Assembly: GCF_001280125.1 (NCBI RefSeq)
Contig: NZ_LGEG01000056.1
Coordinates: 1-7,333, forward strand
DNA from: Streptomyces sp. NRRL F-6492
Lineage (GTDB): Bacteria > Actinomycetota > Actinomycetes > Streptomycetales > Streptomycetaceae
Reading direction: 5' to 3'
Length of the DNA stretch: 7,333 bases
The translations under genes and the position numbers were made by a program. Below, piece after piece: positions 1 through 6,150 of the stretch. The first letter of the stretch is position 1; every line of letters begins with the position of its first letter. The notes beneath the pieces are model-generated. The model ran no database searches. It saw nothing but the letters and a program-made list of their open reading frames with translations, and was not told the origin of the DNA.

Positions 1-8
1 CTCCCGCC

Positions 9-401
9 GTGACCCCGGGCTCCCCCTGCCCCTGCGGCCTCGACGCGGCCTACGGCGCGTGCTGCGGCCGCTTCCACACGGGCACGGGCGGCACGGCGCC
101 CACCGCCGAACTCCTGATGCGCTCCCGCTACAGCGCCTTCGTCGTCCGCGACGAGCCCTATCTGCTGCGCACCTGGGCGCCGGAGACGCGGCCGGCCGAG
201 GTCGACTTCGACCCGGGGCTCCGCTGGACCGGCCTGGAGATCGAGGACACCACCGAGGGCACCGCCTTCCACCAGCGCGGCACCGTCGCCTTCACCGCCC
301 GTTACGTCCACGGCGGGGAGCCGGGCGCGCTGCGCGAGCGGAGCCGCTTCGCCCGCCACGAGGGGGCGTGGGTGTACGTGGACGGGGACTTCCCCGAGTA
401 G
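9..401 (+). CDS. YchJ/UPF0225-family SEC-C motif protein
   Basis: A 130-residue protein of unknown biochemical role. The N-terminus has a SEC-C type metal-binding motif: Cys7-x-Cys9, eight residues, then Cys18-Cys19 (CPCG...CCGRFH), which in this family is expected to bind zinc. It is followed by the family hallmark LMRSRYSAFVV and a compact domain rich in aromatic and charged residues, which in YchJ-like proteins takes an NTF2/SnoaL-like fold. The length is normal for the family. The GTG at position 9 is the first start in the window. Only 8 nt precede it and no ribosome binding site is visible there, so a start further upstream, outside the window, is possible. It is convergent with the exporter gene to its right, with about 63 nt between the stops. 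The family call is confident; no reaction can be assigned. Confidence 0.88.
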   Translation: MTPGSPCPCGLDAAYGACCGRFHTGTGGTAPTAELLMRSRYSAFVVRDEPYLLRTWAPETRPAEVDFDPGLRWTGLEIEDTTEGTAFHQRGTVAFTARYVHGGEPGALRERSRFARHEGAWVYVDGDFPE

Positions 402-413
402 TCCGCCACCTGG

Positions 414-480
414 TGCCCGGCCGCGGGGCGGAGACCGAGCCGCGGGCAGGCGCCCCGGCGGGCCTCAGCGGCTGCCCGCC
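414..480. terminator. candidate bidirectional terminator between convergent genes
   Basis: The short gap between the stop of the SEC-C gene and the stop of the exporter is full of inverted repeats. The best is GGCGGGC (457-463) facing GCCCGCC (474-480): 7 perfect pairs with a 10-nt loop that spans the exporter stop codon. A second dyad pairs CCGCGG at 421-426 with CCGCGG at 440-445. Neither has a U-run, which is common for actinobacterial terminators. The role is inferred from position and pairing only. Confidence 0.35.
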
Positions 481-2558
481 ACCGCGCGCGACCCCGAGCG
501 CGGGATGCCGCTCGCCAGGTCCTCCGCGACGATCTTCTTCGCGATGGCGTCCGTCGCCGCCCGCAGCTCGGGCCCGCTGGGCCGGCCGCGTTCCCGCTCG
601 ACGCGGTCGGTGAGCCAGGTGCCCCAGGCGTGCGTGATGACGTCCGCCTCCCGCCTGCCCGCCGGGGTGTGGGAGAACAGGTTGCCGTCGCGGGTGAGGT
701 AGCCCTCCTCGATCATCCGGTCGAAGACCGGCAGGAGCACCTCGGGCGGCACCCGCCGCCCGGCCGCGACCAGGCCGAGGCTCGCGTGCCCGACGGTCCG
801 GGTGTACAGCTCGACCTGCATCACCGCCCACGCGCCCGCCACGTCGAGCCGGGTGTCGGACCCGTCGACGATCCGCCGGGCCGTGTCCGGGCCGGTGCGG
901 CGCAGGATCCGCCCGACGGACAGTTCGAGGAGCCTCGCCGAGTCGCCCGACGTGGTGGGGGAGGCGAAGCCCTCGCCCATGTCGGGGGCGGCGGCGCGCG
1001 CCGAGTCCCGCAGCTTCACCTGCGGGAGGAGGAGGGCGACGACGAAGCCGACGGCGGCGACGGGCACGGTCCACAGGAAGACGGTGTGGAGGGTGTCGGC
1101 GTAGGCGCGCACGATCGGTTCCGCGACCGCGTCCGGCAGGCCGTGCACCCCGGCCGGGCTCTGCGCGGCCCGCCCGACGGCGGCCGGGTCGAGCCCGAGG
1201 CCCCCGGTGACGGCGGAGGCCTCCCGGACCCCGTCCGCCAGGTGGGGGCCCAGGGAGTTGGCGTAGATCGTGCCGAAGACGGCCGTGCCGAAGGAGCTGC
1301 CGAGGGTGCGGAAGAAGGTGACGCCGGAGGTGGCGGTGCCCAGGTCGGCGTAGTCGACGGTGTTCTGCACGGCGATGGTCAGGACCTGCATGCACAGGCC
1401 GATGCCGGTGCCGAGGACGAACATGTACAGGGACGCGAGCCAGGTGCTCGTCCCCGGCTCCATCAGCGAGAGCAGATAGAGCCCGACGCCCATCACCAGA
1501 CAGCCGACGAGGGGGAAGGTCCGGTAGTGACCGGTCTTGCCGACCACGTTGCCGCTGAAGACCGAGGCGATCAGCAGACCGACGACCATGGGCAGGGTGC
1601 GGATGCCGGAGACGGTCGCGGAGTCCCCGTCGACGTACTGGAGGTAGGTCGGCAGGAAGGTCATCGCGCCGAGCATGGCGAAGCCGACCACGAAGCTGAG
1701 CACGGAGCAGACCGTGAAGACGGGGTTCCCGAACAGGCGCATGGGCAGCATCGGTTCGGCCGCCCGGGTCTCCACCAGGCAGAACAGGCCCAGGGCGACG
1801 ATCCCGCCCGCGAAGAGCCCGACGATGACGCCGGAGCCCCAGGCGTACTCGTTCCCGCCCCAGCTCGTGGCCAGGATGAGGGCGCTGGAGCCGGCGGCGA
1901 CCAGCGCGATGCCGGCGTAGTCGACGACCGGCCTGCTCGCCGAGCGGACGGAGGGGATCGTACGGGCGGCGGCGATCACGACCAGGATCGCGAGGGGCAC
2001 GTTGACGTAGAAGGCCCAGCGCCAGCTCAGGTGGTCGGTGAACAGACCGCCGAGGAGCGGGCCGACGACGGTGGAGACGCCGAACACGGCCCCGATCGCG
2101 CCCTGGTACTTGCCGCGCTCGCGCAGCGGGATCACGTCCGCGATGAGCGCCATCGAGGTGACCATCAGACCGCCGGCGCCGATGCCCTGGAGGCCGCGCC
2201 AGACGATGAGCAGCGTCATGTCGGTGGCCAGTCCGCAGAGGAACGAGCCGGTGATGAAGACGACCGCGGAGATCTGGAAGACCACCTTGCGGCCGAAGAG
2301 GTCGCCGAACTTGCCGACGAGGACGGTCGCGACGGTCTCGGCCAGCAGGTACGAGGTGACCACCCACGACATGTGGGCGGCGCCGCCCAGGTCCGAGACG
2401 ATCGTCGGCAGGGCGGTGCCGACGATCGTCTGGTCGAGGGCGGCGAGGAGGACGCCCAGCACGATCGTGCCGAAGACGATGTTGCGGCGGCGCCCGTCGA
2501 GCACGGGCGGTTCGGTGGCGGCCGGGGGCGCGGGCGCTGCGTCGCTGGTCGTGGTCAC
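465..2558 (-). CDS. DHA2-family MFS multidrug exporter (14 TM) with C-terminal winged-helix-like tail
   Basis: A 697-residue inner-membrane proton-driven drug efflux pump of the EmrB/QacA (DHA2) type. Fourteen hydrophobic segments can be counted from about residue 26 to 516. The D1-type motif [11 protein letters not shown] (41-51), motif [11 protein letters not shown] (82-91) and the antiporter motif C with GPLLGG (about 156-171) are intact. A long external loop lies between helices 13 and 14, as is usual for the family. Residues ~517-697 are an extra soluble tail; its segment ~603-637 ([12 protein letters not shown]...TPAGRRE) looks like the wing of a MarR-type winged helix. The GTG at 2558 is chosen because [11 protein letters not shown]... 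followed by helix 1 is a normal N-terminus. The open frame runs on to 3224, but that part is arginine/proline-rich antisense-like sequence. No good Shine-Dalgarno precedes the GTG, so the start is uncertain. The substrate cannot be deduced. Confidence 0.9.
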   Translation of the reverse strand: MTTTSDAAPAPPAATEPPVLDGRRRNIVFGTIVLGVLLAALDQTIVGTALPTIVSDLGGAAHMSWVVTSYLLAETVATVLVGKFGDLFGRKVVFQISAVVFITGSFLCGLATDMTLLIVWRGLQGIGAGGLMVTSMALIADVIPLRERGKYQGAIGAVFGVSTVVGPLLGGLFTDHLSWRWAFYVNVPLAILVVIAAARTIPSVRSASRPVVDYAGIALVAAGSSALILATSWGGNEYAWGSGVIVGLFAGGIVALGLFCLVETRAAEPMLPMRLFGNPVFTVCSVLSFVVGFAMLGAMTFLPTYLQYVDGDSATVSGIRTLPMVVGLLIASVFSGNVVGKTGHYRTFPLVGCLVMGVGLYLLSLMEPGTSTWLASLYMFVLGTGIGLCMQVLTIAVQNTVDYADLGTATSGVTFFRTLGSSFGTAVFGTIYANSLGPHLADGVREASAVTGGLGLDPAAVGRAAQSPAGVHGLPDAVAEPIVRAYADTLHTVFLWTVPVAAVGFVVALLLPQVKLRDSARAAAPDMGEGFASPTTSGDSARLLELSVGRILRRTGPDTARRIVDGSDTRLDVAGAWAVMQVELYTRTVGHASLGLVAAGRRVPPEVLLPVFDRMIEEGYLTRDGNLFSHTPAGRREADVITHAWGTWLTDRVERERGRPSGPELRAATDAIAKKIVAEDLASGIPRSGSRAVAGSR

Positions 2559-2582
2559 CCTGGCAGCGTCACACCGGCCCCG

Positions 2583-2600
2583 CCCCCACGCATGTGGGGG
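2583..2600. promoter_or_regulatory. perfect inverted repeat upstream of exporter (candidate operator)
   Basis: CCCCCAC, spacer GCAT, GTGGGGG: 7-bp perfect arms, 25 nt upstream of the proposed exporter start. The size and symmetry suit a dimeric repressor site, but it could also form an mRNA hairpin near the translation start. It resembles, with a 4-nt instead of 3-nt spacer, the CCCAC-ATG-GTGGG palindrome in front of the IclR gene. No regulator can be named from this. Confidence 0.35.
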
Positions 2601-2650
2601 ACGGCCGGACAGGTGTCGCTCCGGCACGGTCCCGTCACGGCCCCCCGAGG

Positions 2651-2663
2651 GCCCCTTCGGGGC
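2651..2663 (-). terminator. candidate terminator after the 83-residue ORF
   Basis: Reading the minus strand, 18 nt after the small gene's stop codon, GCCCC-GAA-GGGGC forms a short, very stable hairpin, followed by another C/G-rich run (CCTCGGGGGG). There is no U-tract. If functional it would separate the small gene from the exporter downstream, which lies 122 nt away. Confidence 0.4.
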
Positions 2664-2680
2664 TTCGACGGGGCTTCGCG

Positions 2681-2932
2681 TCAGGGGGTGACGGGCAGCT
2701 CGGGGTGGTGCTTGGCGAGGATCTTGTTGGCCCGCGCGAGCGCCGCGAGGGCGTGCTCGCGGTCGGCCCGGTCCTCCGCGCAGAGCGGCCCCCGGAACCG
2801 GTAGACCTCGCGCGCCGCGCAGTCCGCGTCGACCTCGGCCTGGAGGACGTGCAGCGGCAGACAGGCGCCGATCATCGCGGCCACGCGGTCGGGGATCGGA
2901 ACGGGTACGAGGCGCGAGGGCGAGGTGATCAC
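2681..2932 (-). CDS. small hypothetical protein (83 aa)
   Basis: I do not recognise this protein. It starts at GTG 2932, with AGGA on the minus strand (2940-2943) 7 nt upstream, a good ribosome binding site that supports the start. The product is soluble, without a signal peptide or membrane helix. The N-terminal half is mixed hydrophobic ([21 protein letters not shown]). It has two cysteines in the first half (Cys24, Cys38) and one at about 51, and a charged helical C-terminal half ([27 protein letters not shown]). Codon use is typical of the neighbourhood (mostly G/C third positions). It runs in the same direction as the exporter with a 122-nt gap and a hairpin between, so it is probably a separate unit. 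It is divergent from the hydrolase. No function is proposed. Confidence 0.72.
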   Translation of the reverse strand: MITSPSRLVPVPIPDRVAAMIGACLPLHVLQAEVDADCAAREVYRFRGPLCAEDRADREHALAALARANKILAKHHPELPVTP

Positions 2933-3175
2933 GGGTCAGTCCTAGTGGGTCCGGGAAGGGTACGGAAGAGTCTCTCCCCCATACGTACCGGATGGCGTCG
3001 CGGGTTCGGGTACGGAGACGTCGCGGGACGGTGACGGCCACGGGCGCCGCCGGCGGTCCGCGCGGACGCCGGGGGAGCGGACCGGGCGCGAAGGGTGATC
3101 TTCCGGGCGGCGTTCCCGCAGGTGCGGGGGCCGGAGGACGTCGGCGGTCCGCGCGCCTTCTCCGCGTATCGGCCG

Positions 3176-3192
3176 CGCGTTCGGCGAACGCG
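3176..3192. promoter_or_regulatory. perfect 17-nt dyad, candidate operator
   Basis: CGCGTTCG, G, CGAACGCG: arms of 8 bp, all pairing. As RNA it could form a 6-bp stem with a 5-nt loop. There is no gene upstream for it to terminate, so an operator is the more natural reading. It sits about 240 nt from each flanking start codon. The binding protein is unknown. Confidence 0.4.
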
Positions 3193-3216
3193 AGATCCAC
3201 AAGGGGTCGTTGGGGA

Positions 3217-3247
3217 AGATCCATTTCTGATGGAGTGTGAAGGATCT
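3217..3247. repeat. nested inverted repeat
   Basis: The outer arms are AGATCC (3217-3222) and GGATCT (3242-3247). The inner arms are TCCAT (3220-3224) and ATGGA (3230-3234) with a 5-nt loop. The inner and outer pairings overlap, so only one can form at a time. The stretch is AT-richer than its surroundings. Its function is not known. Confidence 0.3.
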
Positions 3248-3359
3248 CACTCGTCGGTCCGGAGTCTTTCGGAGCGGGTGGGGTATGTGCTCGCGCTCCC
3301 GCCCCTCGGTGCGGTCGGGCACGCCGTCGAACGGGCCGCCTCGCCTGTCATAAAAACAA

Positions 3360-3380
3360 CACGAACGGTCGTGCTAGTAT
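3360..3380 (+). promoter_or_regulatory. hydrolase promoter (extended -10) with overlapping TetR operator
   Basis: TGC-TAGTAT (TG at 3372-3373, hexamer 3375-3380) is a good extended -10 element. There is no clear -35 hexamer, which extended -10 promoters can tolerate. Transcription would start near 3387, giving a ~27-nt leader. The inverted repeat CACGA-ACGG-TCGTG (3360-3373) sits directly on the spacer and TG motif, so a bound repressor would block the polymerase. The 10-mer ACGGTCGTGC (3365-3374) occurs again in the tetR promoter palindrome, which points to the TetR protein encoded at 4326-4991 as the repressor (inference). Confidence 0.65.
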
Positions 3381-3413
3381 TTTTTCACACCCAGGTCACC
3401 GAGGAGATCCGCC

Positions 3414-4298
3414 ATGCGTCCGATGGCCCCACTCGTCCGCACCTTCCTGAACACCGCCGCCCGCGTCGCTCCGGGCCCGGCCGGCCGCGTGGCCTTCCAC
3501 TTCTTCGTCCGCCCGCTCGGCCGGGCCCGGGTGAAGCCCGACGAGCGGGCGATCATGGCCGCCGCCCGCGTCGGACACCTCCGCGTCCGGGGCAAGGACG
3601 TCGTCACCTACGAGTGGGGCGACGGCCTGCGGCCCGTCCTGCTCGTCCACGGCTGGTCCTCGCGCGCCTCCCGCCTCGGCGCCTTCGCCGAAGCACTGCT
3701 CGCGCGCGGCTGCAGCCCGGTCGCCTTCGACGCGCCCGGCCACGGCGACTCCCCGGGCCGGGCGTCGAACATCATCGAGTACCGGGAGGTCATCCGGCGG
3801 CTGCACGTCCGGCACGGCGACTTCGACGCCGTCGTCGCCCACTCCTTCGGCGTCCTCGCGTCCCTCTTCGCCCTGCGGGACGGCGTGCGCACGGCGCGCT
3901 TCACCGGCCTCGGCGCGGTCGGTTCCTTCGCCTTCCTCACGACGGGCTTCCGGGAGCGCCTCGGCGTGGACGAGCGGGTGGTCCGGGCCCTTCGCGGCCA
4001 CGTGGAACGCCGGCTCGCGCCGGACGAGCCCGGCGTCTGGGCCCGCTTCGAGGCCGACCACGAGCCCGAACGGCTCGGCGCGCCCGCCCTGTTCTTCCAC
4101 GACGAGGACGACGACATGACGCCCCCGTCCCAGTCGCGCCTGCTCGCGCGCGCCCACGGCGACCGCGCCCGGCTCGTCGTCACCCGAGGCCTCGGCCACC
4201 GCCGCATCCTGAAGGACCCGGACGTCGTCGCCGGGACCGTGGAGTTCGTGACGGCCCCGCTCGCGGGGGCGCCGGGGGAGCGGGTGGCCGCCGGCTGA
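3414..4298 (+). CDS. alpha/beta-hydrolase
   Basis: A 294-residue cytoplasmic alpha/beta-hydrolase fold enzyme, probably an esterase-like hydrolase of unknown substrate. The oxyanion-hole motif VLLVHGWSS has His79-Gly80. The strand-turn FDAPGHGDSPG (about 105-115) is typical of the family. The nucleophile elbow is AHSFG with Ser144 (the first Gly of GxSxG is replaced by Ala). The likely acid is Asp233 in the Asp-rich segment HDEDDDMTPP, and the base is His262 in GLGHRR. All three catalytic residues are therefore present. The first ~50 residues are an amphipathic N-terminal extension with no clear signal peptide. The start ATG is well supported: GAGGAG at 3401-3406 with a 7-nt spacer. It is convergent with the tetR-type gene (27 nt between stops) and shares an operator motif with it, so its expression is probably induced by the TetR ligand, possibly its own substrate. 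Confidence 0.9.
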   Translation: MRPMAPLVRTFLNTAARVAPGPAGRVAFHFFVRPLGRARVKPDERAIMAAARVGHLRVRGKDVVTYEWGDGLRPVLLVHGWSSRASRLGAFAEALLARGCSPVAFDAPGHGDSPGRASNIIEYREVIRRLHVRHGDFDAVVAHSFGVLASLFALRDGVRTARFTGLGAVGSFAFLTTGFRERLGVDERVVRALRGHVERRLAPDEPGVWARFEADHEPERLGAPALFFHDEDDDMTPPSQSRLLARAHGDRARLVVTRGLGHRRILKDPDVVAGTVEFVTAPLAGAPGERVAAG

Positions 4299-4299
4299 A

Positions 4300-4316
4300 C
4301 CGCCGCCGGGCGGCGG
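4300..4316. terminator. bidirectional terminator hairpin between hydrolase and tetR-type gene
   Basis: CCGCCG (4300-4305), loop CCGGG, CGGCGG (4311-4316), one nucleotide after the hydrolase stop codon and 9 nt before the convergent gene's stop. The stem is very GC-rich, with G-rich sequence following and no U-run. Its place between two convergent stops makes a terminator role likely for both. Confidence 0.55.
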
Positions 4317-4325
4317 GGGGAGGGG

Positions 4326-4991
4326 TCACGCGGAGGCGAGGGCCTCCCGGCCCCGGTCCGTGGCCGAGGCGCCCAGCCGCGCCGCGATGCCCCGCTCGGC
4401 CCGGCCGTACGCCCCGGGCTCGCCGAACAGCACCGAGTGCGCGTTGGCCGCCTCCATCAGGGCGATCACCTCGAAGGCCAGCTGCTCCACGTCCAGGTCC
4501 GCCGCGAGCTCCCCGGCGGCGCGCGCCTCCGACAGGGTCCGCTCCACGTACGCGGTCCAGTCGTGGCGGGCCCGGGCGACGGCGTCGTGCACCGGGCCCG
4601 TACGGGCGTCGAACTCGGCGGAGGCCGCGTAGAAGAAGCAGCCGCCCTCGAAGACCCGCTCCGAGGAGTACGCCAGCCAGTTCCCGCACAGCTCGCGCAC
4701 CCGCACGGCCCCCGGCGGCACGTCCCGCAGGGGGCCGACCACCCGGCGGGAGAAGACGGAGACGGCGGCCCTGACCGTGGCGAGCTGGAGCTCCTCCTTG
4801 GAGCCGAAGAGGGCGAAGACACCGCTCTTGCTCAGGCCCAGCTCGGTCGCGATCCGCCCCAGGGACAGGCCTTCGAGGCCCTCGACCGAGGCGATGTCCA
4901 TCGTCCGGCCGAGCACGAGGCGCCGGGTCTGGTTGCCGCGCTCGACGCGCCCGTCCGTCTTCGTCCCCGTACCGCCGGTGCTGCCGCTCAT
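4326..4991 (-). CDS. TetR-family transcriptional regulator
   Basis: A 221-residue one-component repressor. The N-terminal TetR DNA-binding domain spans about residues 21-70: helix-turn-helix LSLGRIATELGLSKSGVFALFGSKEEL, with the typical G-[IV]-[FY]-x-[HL]-F-x-[SN]-K-E-[ED]-L recognition-helix pattern. The rest is an all-helical ligand-binding and dimerisation domain containing GGCFFYAASAEFDARTGPVHDAV (about 116-138), a pattern common in TetR proteins with this type of C-terminal domain. The ATG at 4991 is the only in-frame start near the domain. Its GGAGG lies only one base away, while a -10-like TACGAT ends 6 nt before the ATG, so the mRNA may be leaderless. A perfect palindrome upstream suggests autoregulation, and the same 10-mer at the hydrolase promoter suggests control of that gene. 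It lies downstream of the IclR-type gene on the same strand (50-nt gap) but has its own promoter. Confidence 0.92.
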   Translation of the reverse strand: MSGSTGGTGTKTDGRVERGNQTRRLVLGRTMDIASVEGLEGLSLGRIATELGLSKSGVFALFGSKEELQLATVRAAVSVFSRRVVGPLRDVPPGAVRVRELCGNWLAYSSERVFEGGCFFYAASAEFDARTGPVHDAVARARHDWTAYVERTLSEARAAGELAADLDVEQLAFEVIALMEAANAHSVLFGEPGAYGRAERGIAARLGASATDRGREALASA

Positions 4992-4997
4992 GCCTCC

Positions 4998-5022
4998 ATC
5001 GTACTGAACGCACGACCGTGCG
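4998..5022 (-). promoter_or_regulatory. tetR-type gene promoter and autoregulatory operator
   Basis: On the minus strand, TACGAT (4998-5003 on the plus strand as ATCGTA) is a good -10 hexamer whose expected start point falls on or next to the ATG at 4991. Immediately upstream is the perfect palindrome CGCACG-AC-CGTGCG (5009-5022), placed where the -35/-10 spacer would be. It contains the 10-mer ACGGTCGTGC (minus strand) shared with the hydrolase operator. No clear -35 hexamer was seen. Confidence 0.65.
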
Positions 5023-5041
5023 GAATTCTCGTCGGGCCCCC

Positions 5042-5833
5042 TCAGGCGCCCTCGTCGAAGCCGCGCCGCTCTCCCGGGGCGAGGAGCAGCACCTCCAGGG
5101 CCCGCGCCGTCGCCCGCGCCTGCGCCAGGTACCAGTCCAGTCGCTCGTCGGTGATCAGCTCCGGGGTCCCCCGGAGCGCGAGCGCGAACCGCGCGTGACC
5201 CGCCCGCTCCAGGACCGGCACGGCCACGGTCCGCACCCCGTGGGCCGACTCGCCGTCGTTGAGCGCGTACCCCGCCTCCCGTACGCGCTCCAACTCGGCC
5301 GCGAGCAGCGGCGGTTCGACGATGGTCCGCTCGGTGAACGCGTACAGCGGCGGCAGGGAGCGCGGTCCGCCCTCGCCCGCCCTCGGCCACGCCAGCAGCA
5401 CCTTCCCGAGCGCCGTCGAGTGCAGCGGCCTGCGCAGGCCCACCTTCGGGGTCACCGAGCCGCCCGCCACGATCACGACGTGCGGACCGCTGCGCAGCGC
5501 CAGGTCGGCCGTCGCGCCCGTCCGCTCGGCCAGGTCGGACAGCTCGGGCGCCGCCAGGTGCAGCCCCCGCTGGTGGTACGAGAGGCGGCCCAGCTCCGTC
5601 ATCGCCGGACCGAGCCGGTAGCGGGCCGTCCTGGCGTCCTGTTCGAGGAAGCCCGCGCCGAGCAGCGTCCGGGCGAGCCGGTGCGCCGTGGAGGTGGAGA
5701 GCCCGAGCCGCCGCGCGAGCTCGGAGGCGCTCAGATCGGGCCCGTTGTCGTGGAAACAGTGCAGCACGTCCAGTGCGCGGCGGACCGCCTGGGCGCCCGC
5801 CGGGGGACGGACGATGCCGGCCTCGGTCGTCAT
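5042..5833 (-). CDS. IclR-family transcriptional regulator
   Basis: A 263-residue regulator. The N-terminal winged helix-turn-helix is at about residues 15-75 (QAVRRALDVLHCF; LSASELARRLGLSTSTAHRLARTLLGAGFLEQD). The C-terminal IclR ligand-binding domain is at about 85-250, with the signature PLHSTALGKVLLA (136-148) and the segment GYALNDGESAHGVRTVAVPV (188-207), a strongly conserved region in the family. The length is normal. The ATG at 5833 is preferred to one at 5875: it has GGGGAG about 8 nt upstream, it leaves the family-typical short N-terminus, and the earlier start would overlap the palindrome at 5868-5886. It is divergent from the leader-peptide/desulfinase unit with two copies of one palindrome between them, so it probably controls itself and that unit. 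IclR proteins act as repressors or activators; which applies here cannot be told. Confidence 0.93.
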   Translation of the reverse strand: MTTEAGIVRPPAGAQAVRRALDVLHCFHDNGPDLSASELARRLGLSTSTAHRLARTLLGAGFLEQDARTARYRLGPAMTELGRLSYHQRGLHLAAPELSDLAERTGATADLALRSGPHVVIVAGGSVTPKVGLRRPLHSTALGKVLLAWPRAGEGGPRSLPPLYAFTERTIVEPPLLAAELERVREAGYALNDGESAHGVRTVAVPVLERAGHARFALALRGTPELITDERLDWYLAQARATARALEVLLLAPGERRGFDEGA

Positions 5834-5867
5834 AGGGTTCGCTCCCCGTGGGTGATCGGGCTCCCAC

Positions 5868-5886
5868 GCTCCCACATGGCGGGAGC
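5868..5886. promoter_or_regulatory. palindromic operator copy 1 (probable IclR site)
   Basis: GCTCCCAC-ATG-GCGGGAGC: 8-bp arms with one mismatch, 35 nt upstream of the IclR-type start codon. An extra tandem half-site GCTCCCAC abuts it at 5860-5867. It shares 15 of 16 bases with copy 2 (TCCCACATGGYGGGAG). The assignment to the adjacent IclR protein is inferred from position. Confidence 0.6.
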
Positions 5887-5932
5887 CGAATCAGCGGCCC
5901 CGCGAGGTCGGAAACACTCCGTTCACGAGCAA

Positions 5933-5948
5933 TCCCACATGGTGGGAG
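5933..5948. promoter_or_regulatory. palindromic operator copy 2 (probable IclR site)
   Basis: TCCCAC-ATG-GTGGGA, perfect 6-bp arms, plus a further matching G. Its centre is 63 bp from that of copy 1, which is six turns of B-DNA, so both sites face the same side of the helix. It lies 86 nt upstream of the leader peptide start, a suitable place to control transcription in that direction. Confidence 0.6.
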
Positions 5949-6033
5949 ACGAGTTGTGGGCGGTCGGACTTCCATGGCAAGGTTCCGGCCAACGCAGCAC
6001 CACGGCGGTACCGAGCGGAAGGGAGCAGGGCCG

Positions 6034-6150
6034 GTGACGAACGGACGCCGTACGACACGATGCGCGCCCGCCGCCTCCCCCGTCCCGCTCGGGCTCACCC
6101 GCCGCCGCCACATCGATCTGGCCCGCGTCGCGGGCGCCACCTGTCGCTGA
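6034..6150 (+). CDS. cysteine-type leader peptide (38 aa)
   Basis: A 38-residue basic peptide ending LTRRRHIDLARVAGATCR. This C-terminus matches the pattern I recall for short actinobacterial peptides annotated as putative leader peptides, TRRRH-[IV]-DL-x-RV-x(4)-CR, often found before sulfur-assimilation and organosulfur-uptake operons. Cys37 is the next-to-last residue (codon TGT at 6142-6144), with another cysteine at position 10. The GTG at 6034 is chosen because GGGAG (6021-6025) lies 8 nt upstream and no in-frame ATG is near. The ATG at 6060 is in another frame and loses the motif. The likely role is regulatory: its translation senses charged cysteinyl-tRNA and tunes expression of the desulfinase gene 320 nt downstream. 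A hairpin begins 7 nt after its stop codon. The peptide itself probably has no enzymatic role. Confidence 0.8.
   Translation: MTNGRRTTRCAPAASPVPLGLTRRRHIDLARVAGATCR

Larger units (their letters stand above)
2933..3413. other. 480-nt intergenic region between small ORF and hydrolase
   Basis: No convincing gene was found. The frames open here are arginine/proline-rich with atypical composition and no good ribosome binding site. What it does hold: a 12-bp perfect palindrome GTCCGCGCGGAC (3056-3067); a perfect 8-bp dyad with 1-nt spacer (3176-3192); a nested dyad in an AT-richer stretch (3217-3247); and the hydrolase promoter and operator (3360-3380). It is long for a simple divergent promoter region in this kind of genome. 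Confidence 0.6.

Noticed and set aside
2555..2593. 12-codon ORF (minus strand) whose TGA overlaps the exporter GTG
   Set aside because: A coupled leader is tempting, but no ribosome binding site precedes its ATG, which lies inside the dyad; probably chance.
630..2804. Long plus-strand open frame antisense to the exporter
   Set aside because: Translation is dominated by Gly, Asp, Glu, Arg and His with no domain; it mirrors the third-position GC bias of the real minus-strand gene.
2559..3224. N-terminal extension of the exporter reading frame to 3224
   Set aside because: The extra residues are Arg/Pro-rich, contain no membrane helix, overlap the 83-residue gene and show no ribosome binding site; they are a GC-frame artefact.
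2942..3322. 126-codon minus-strand frame in the intergenic region
   Set aside because: Arg/Pro-rich product without recognisable features, no ribosome binding site, and it overlaps the dyads; likely chance in GC-rich DNA.
5834..5875. IclR start at ATG 5875
   Set aside because: It would add 14 atypical residues, lacks the good ribosome binding site seen before 5833, and overlaps the probable operator.
5969..5982. Third IclR-type site around CTTCCATGGCAAG
   Set aside because: Only the CATGG core matches; the arms differ from TCCCAC/GTGGGA and symmetry needs a bulge.
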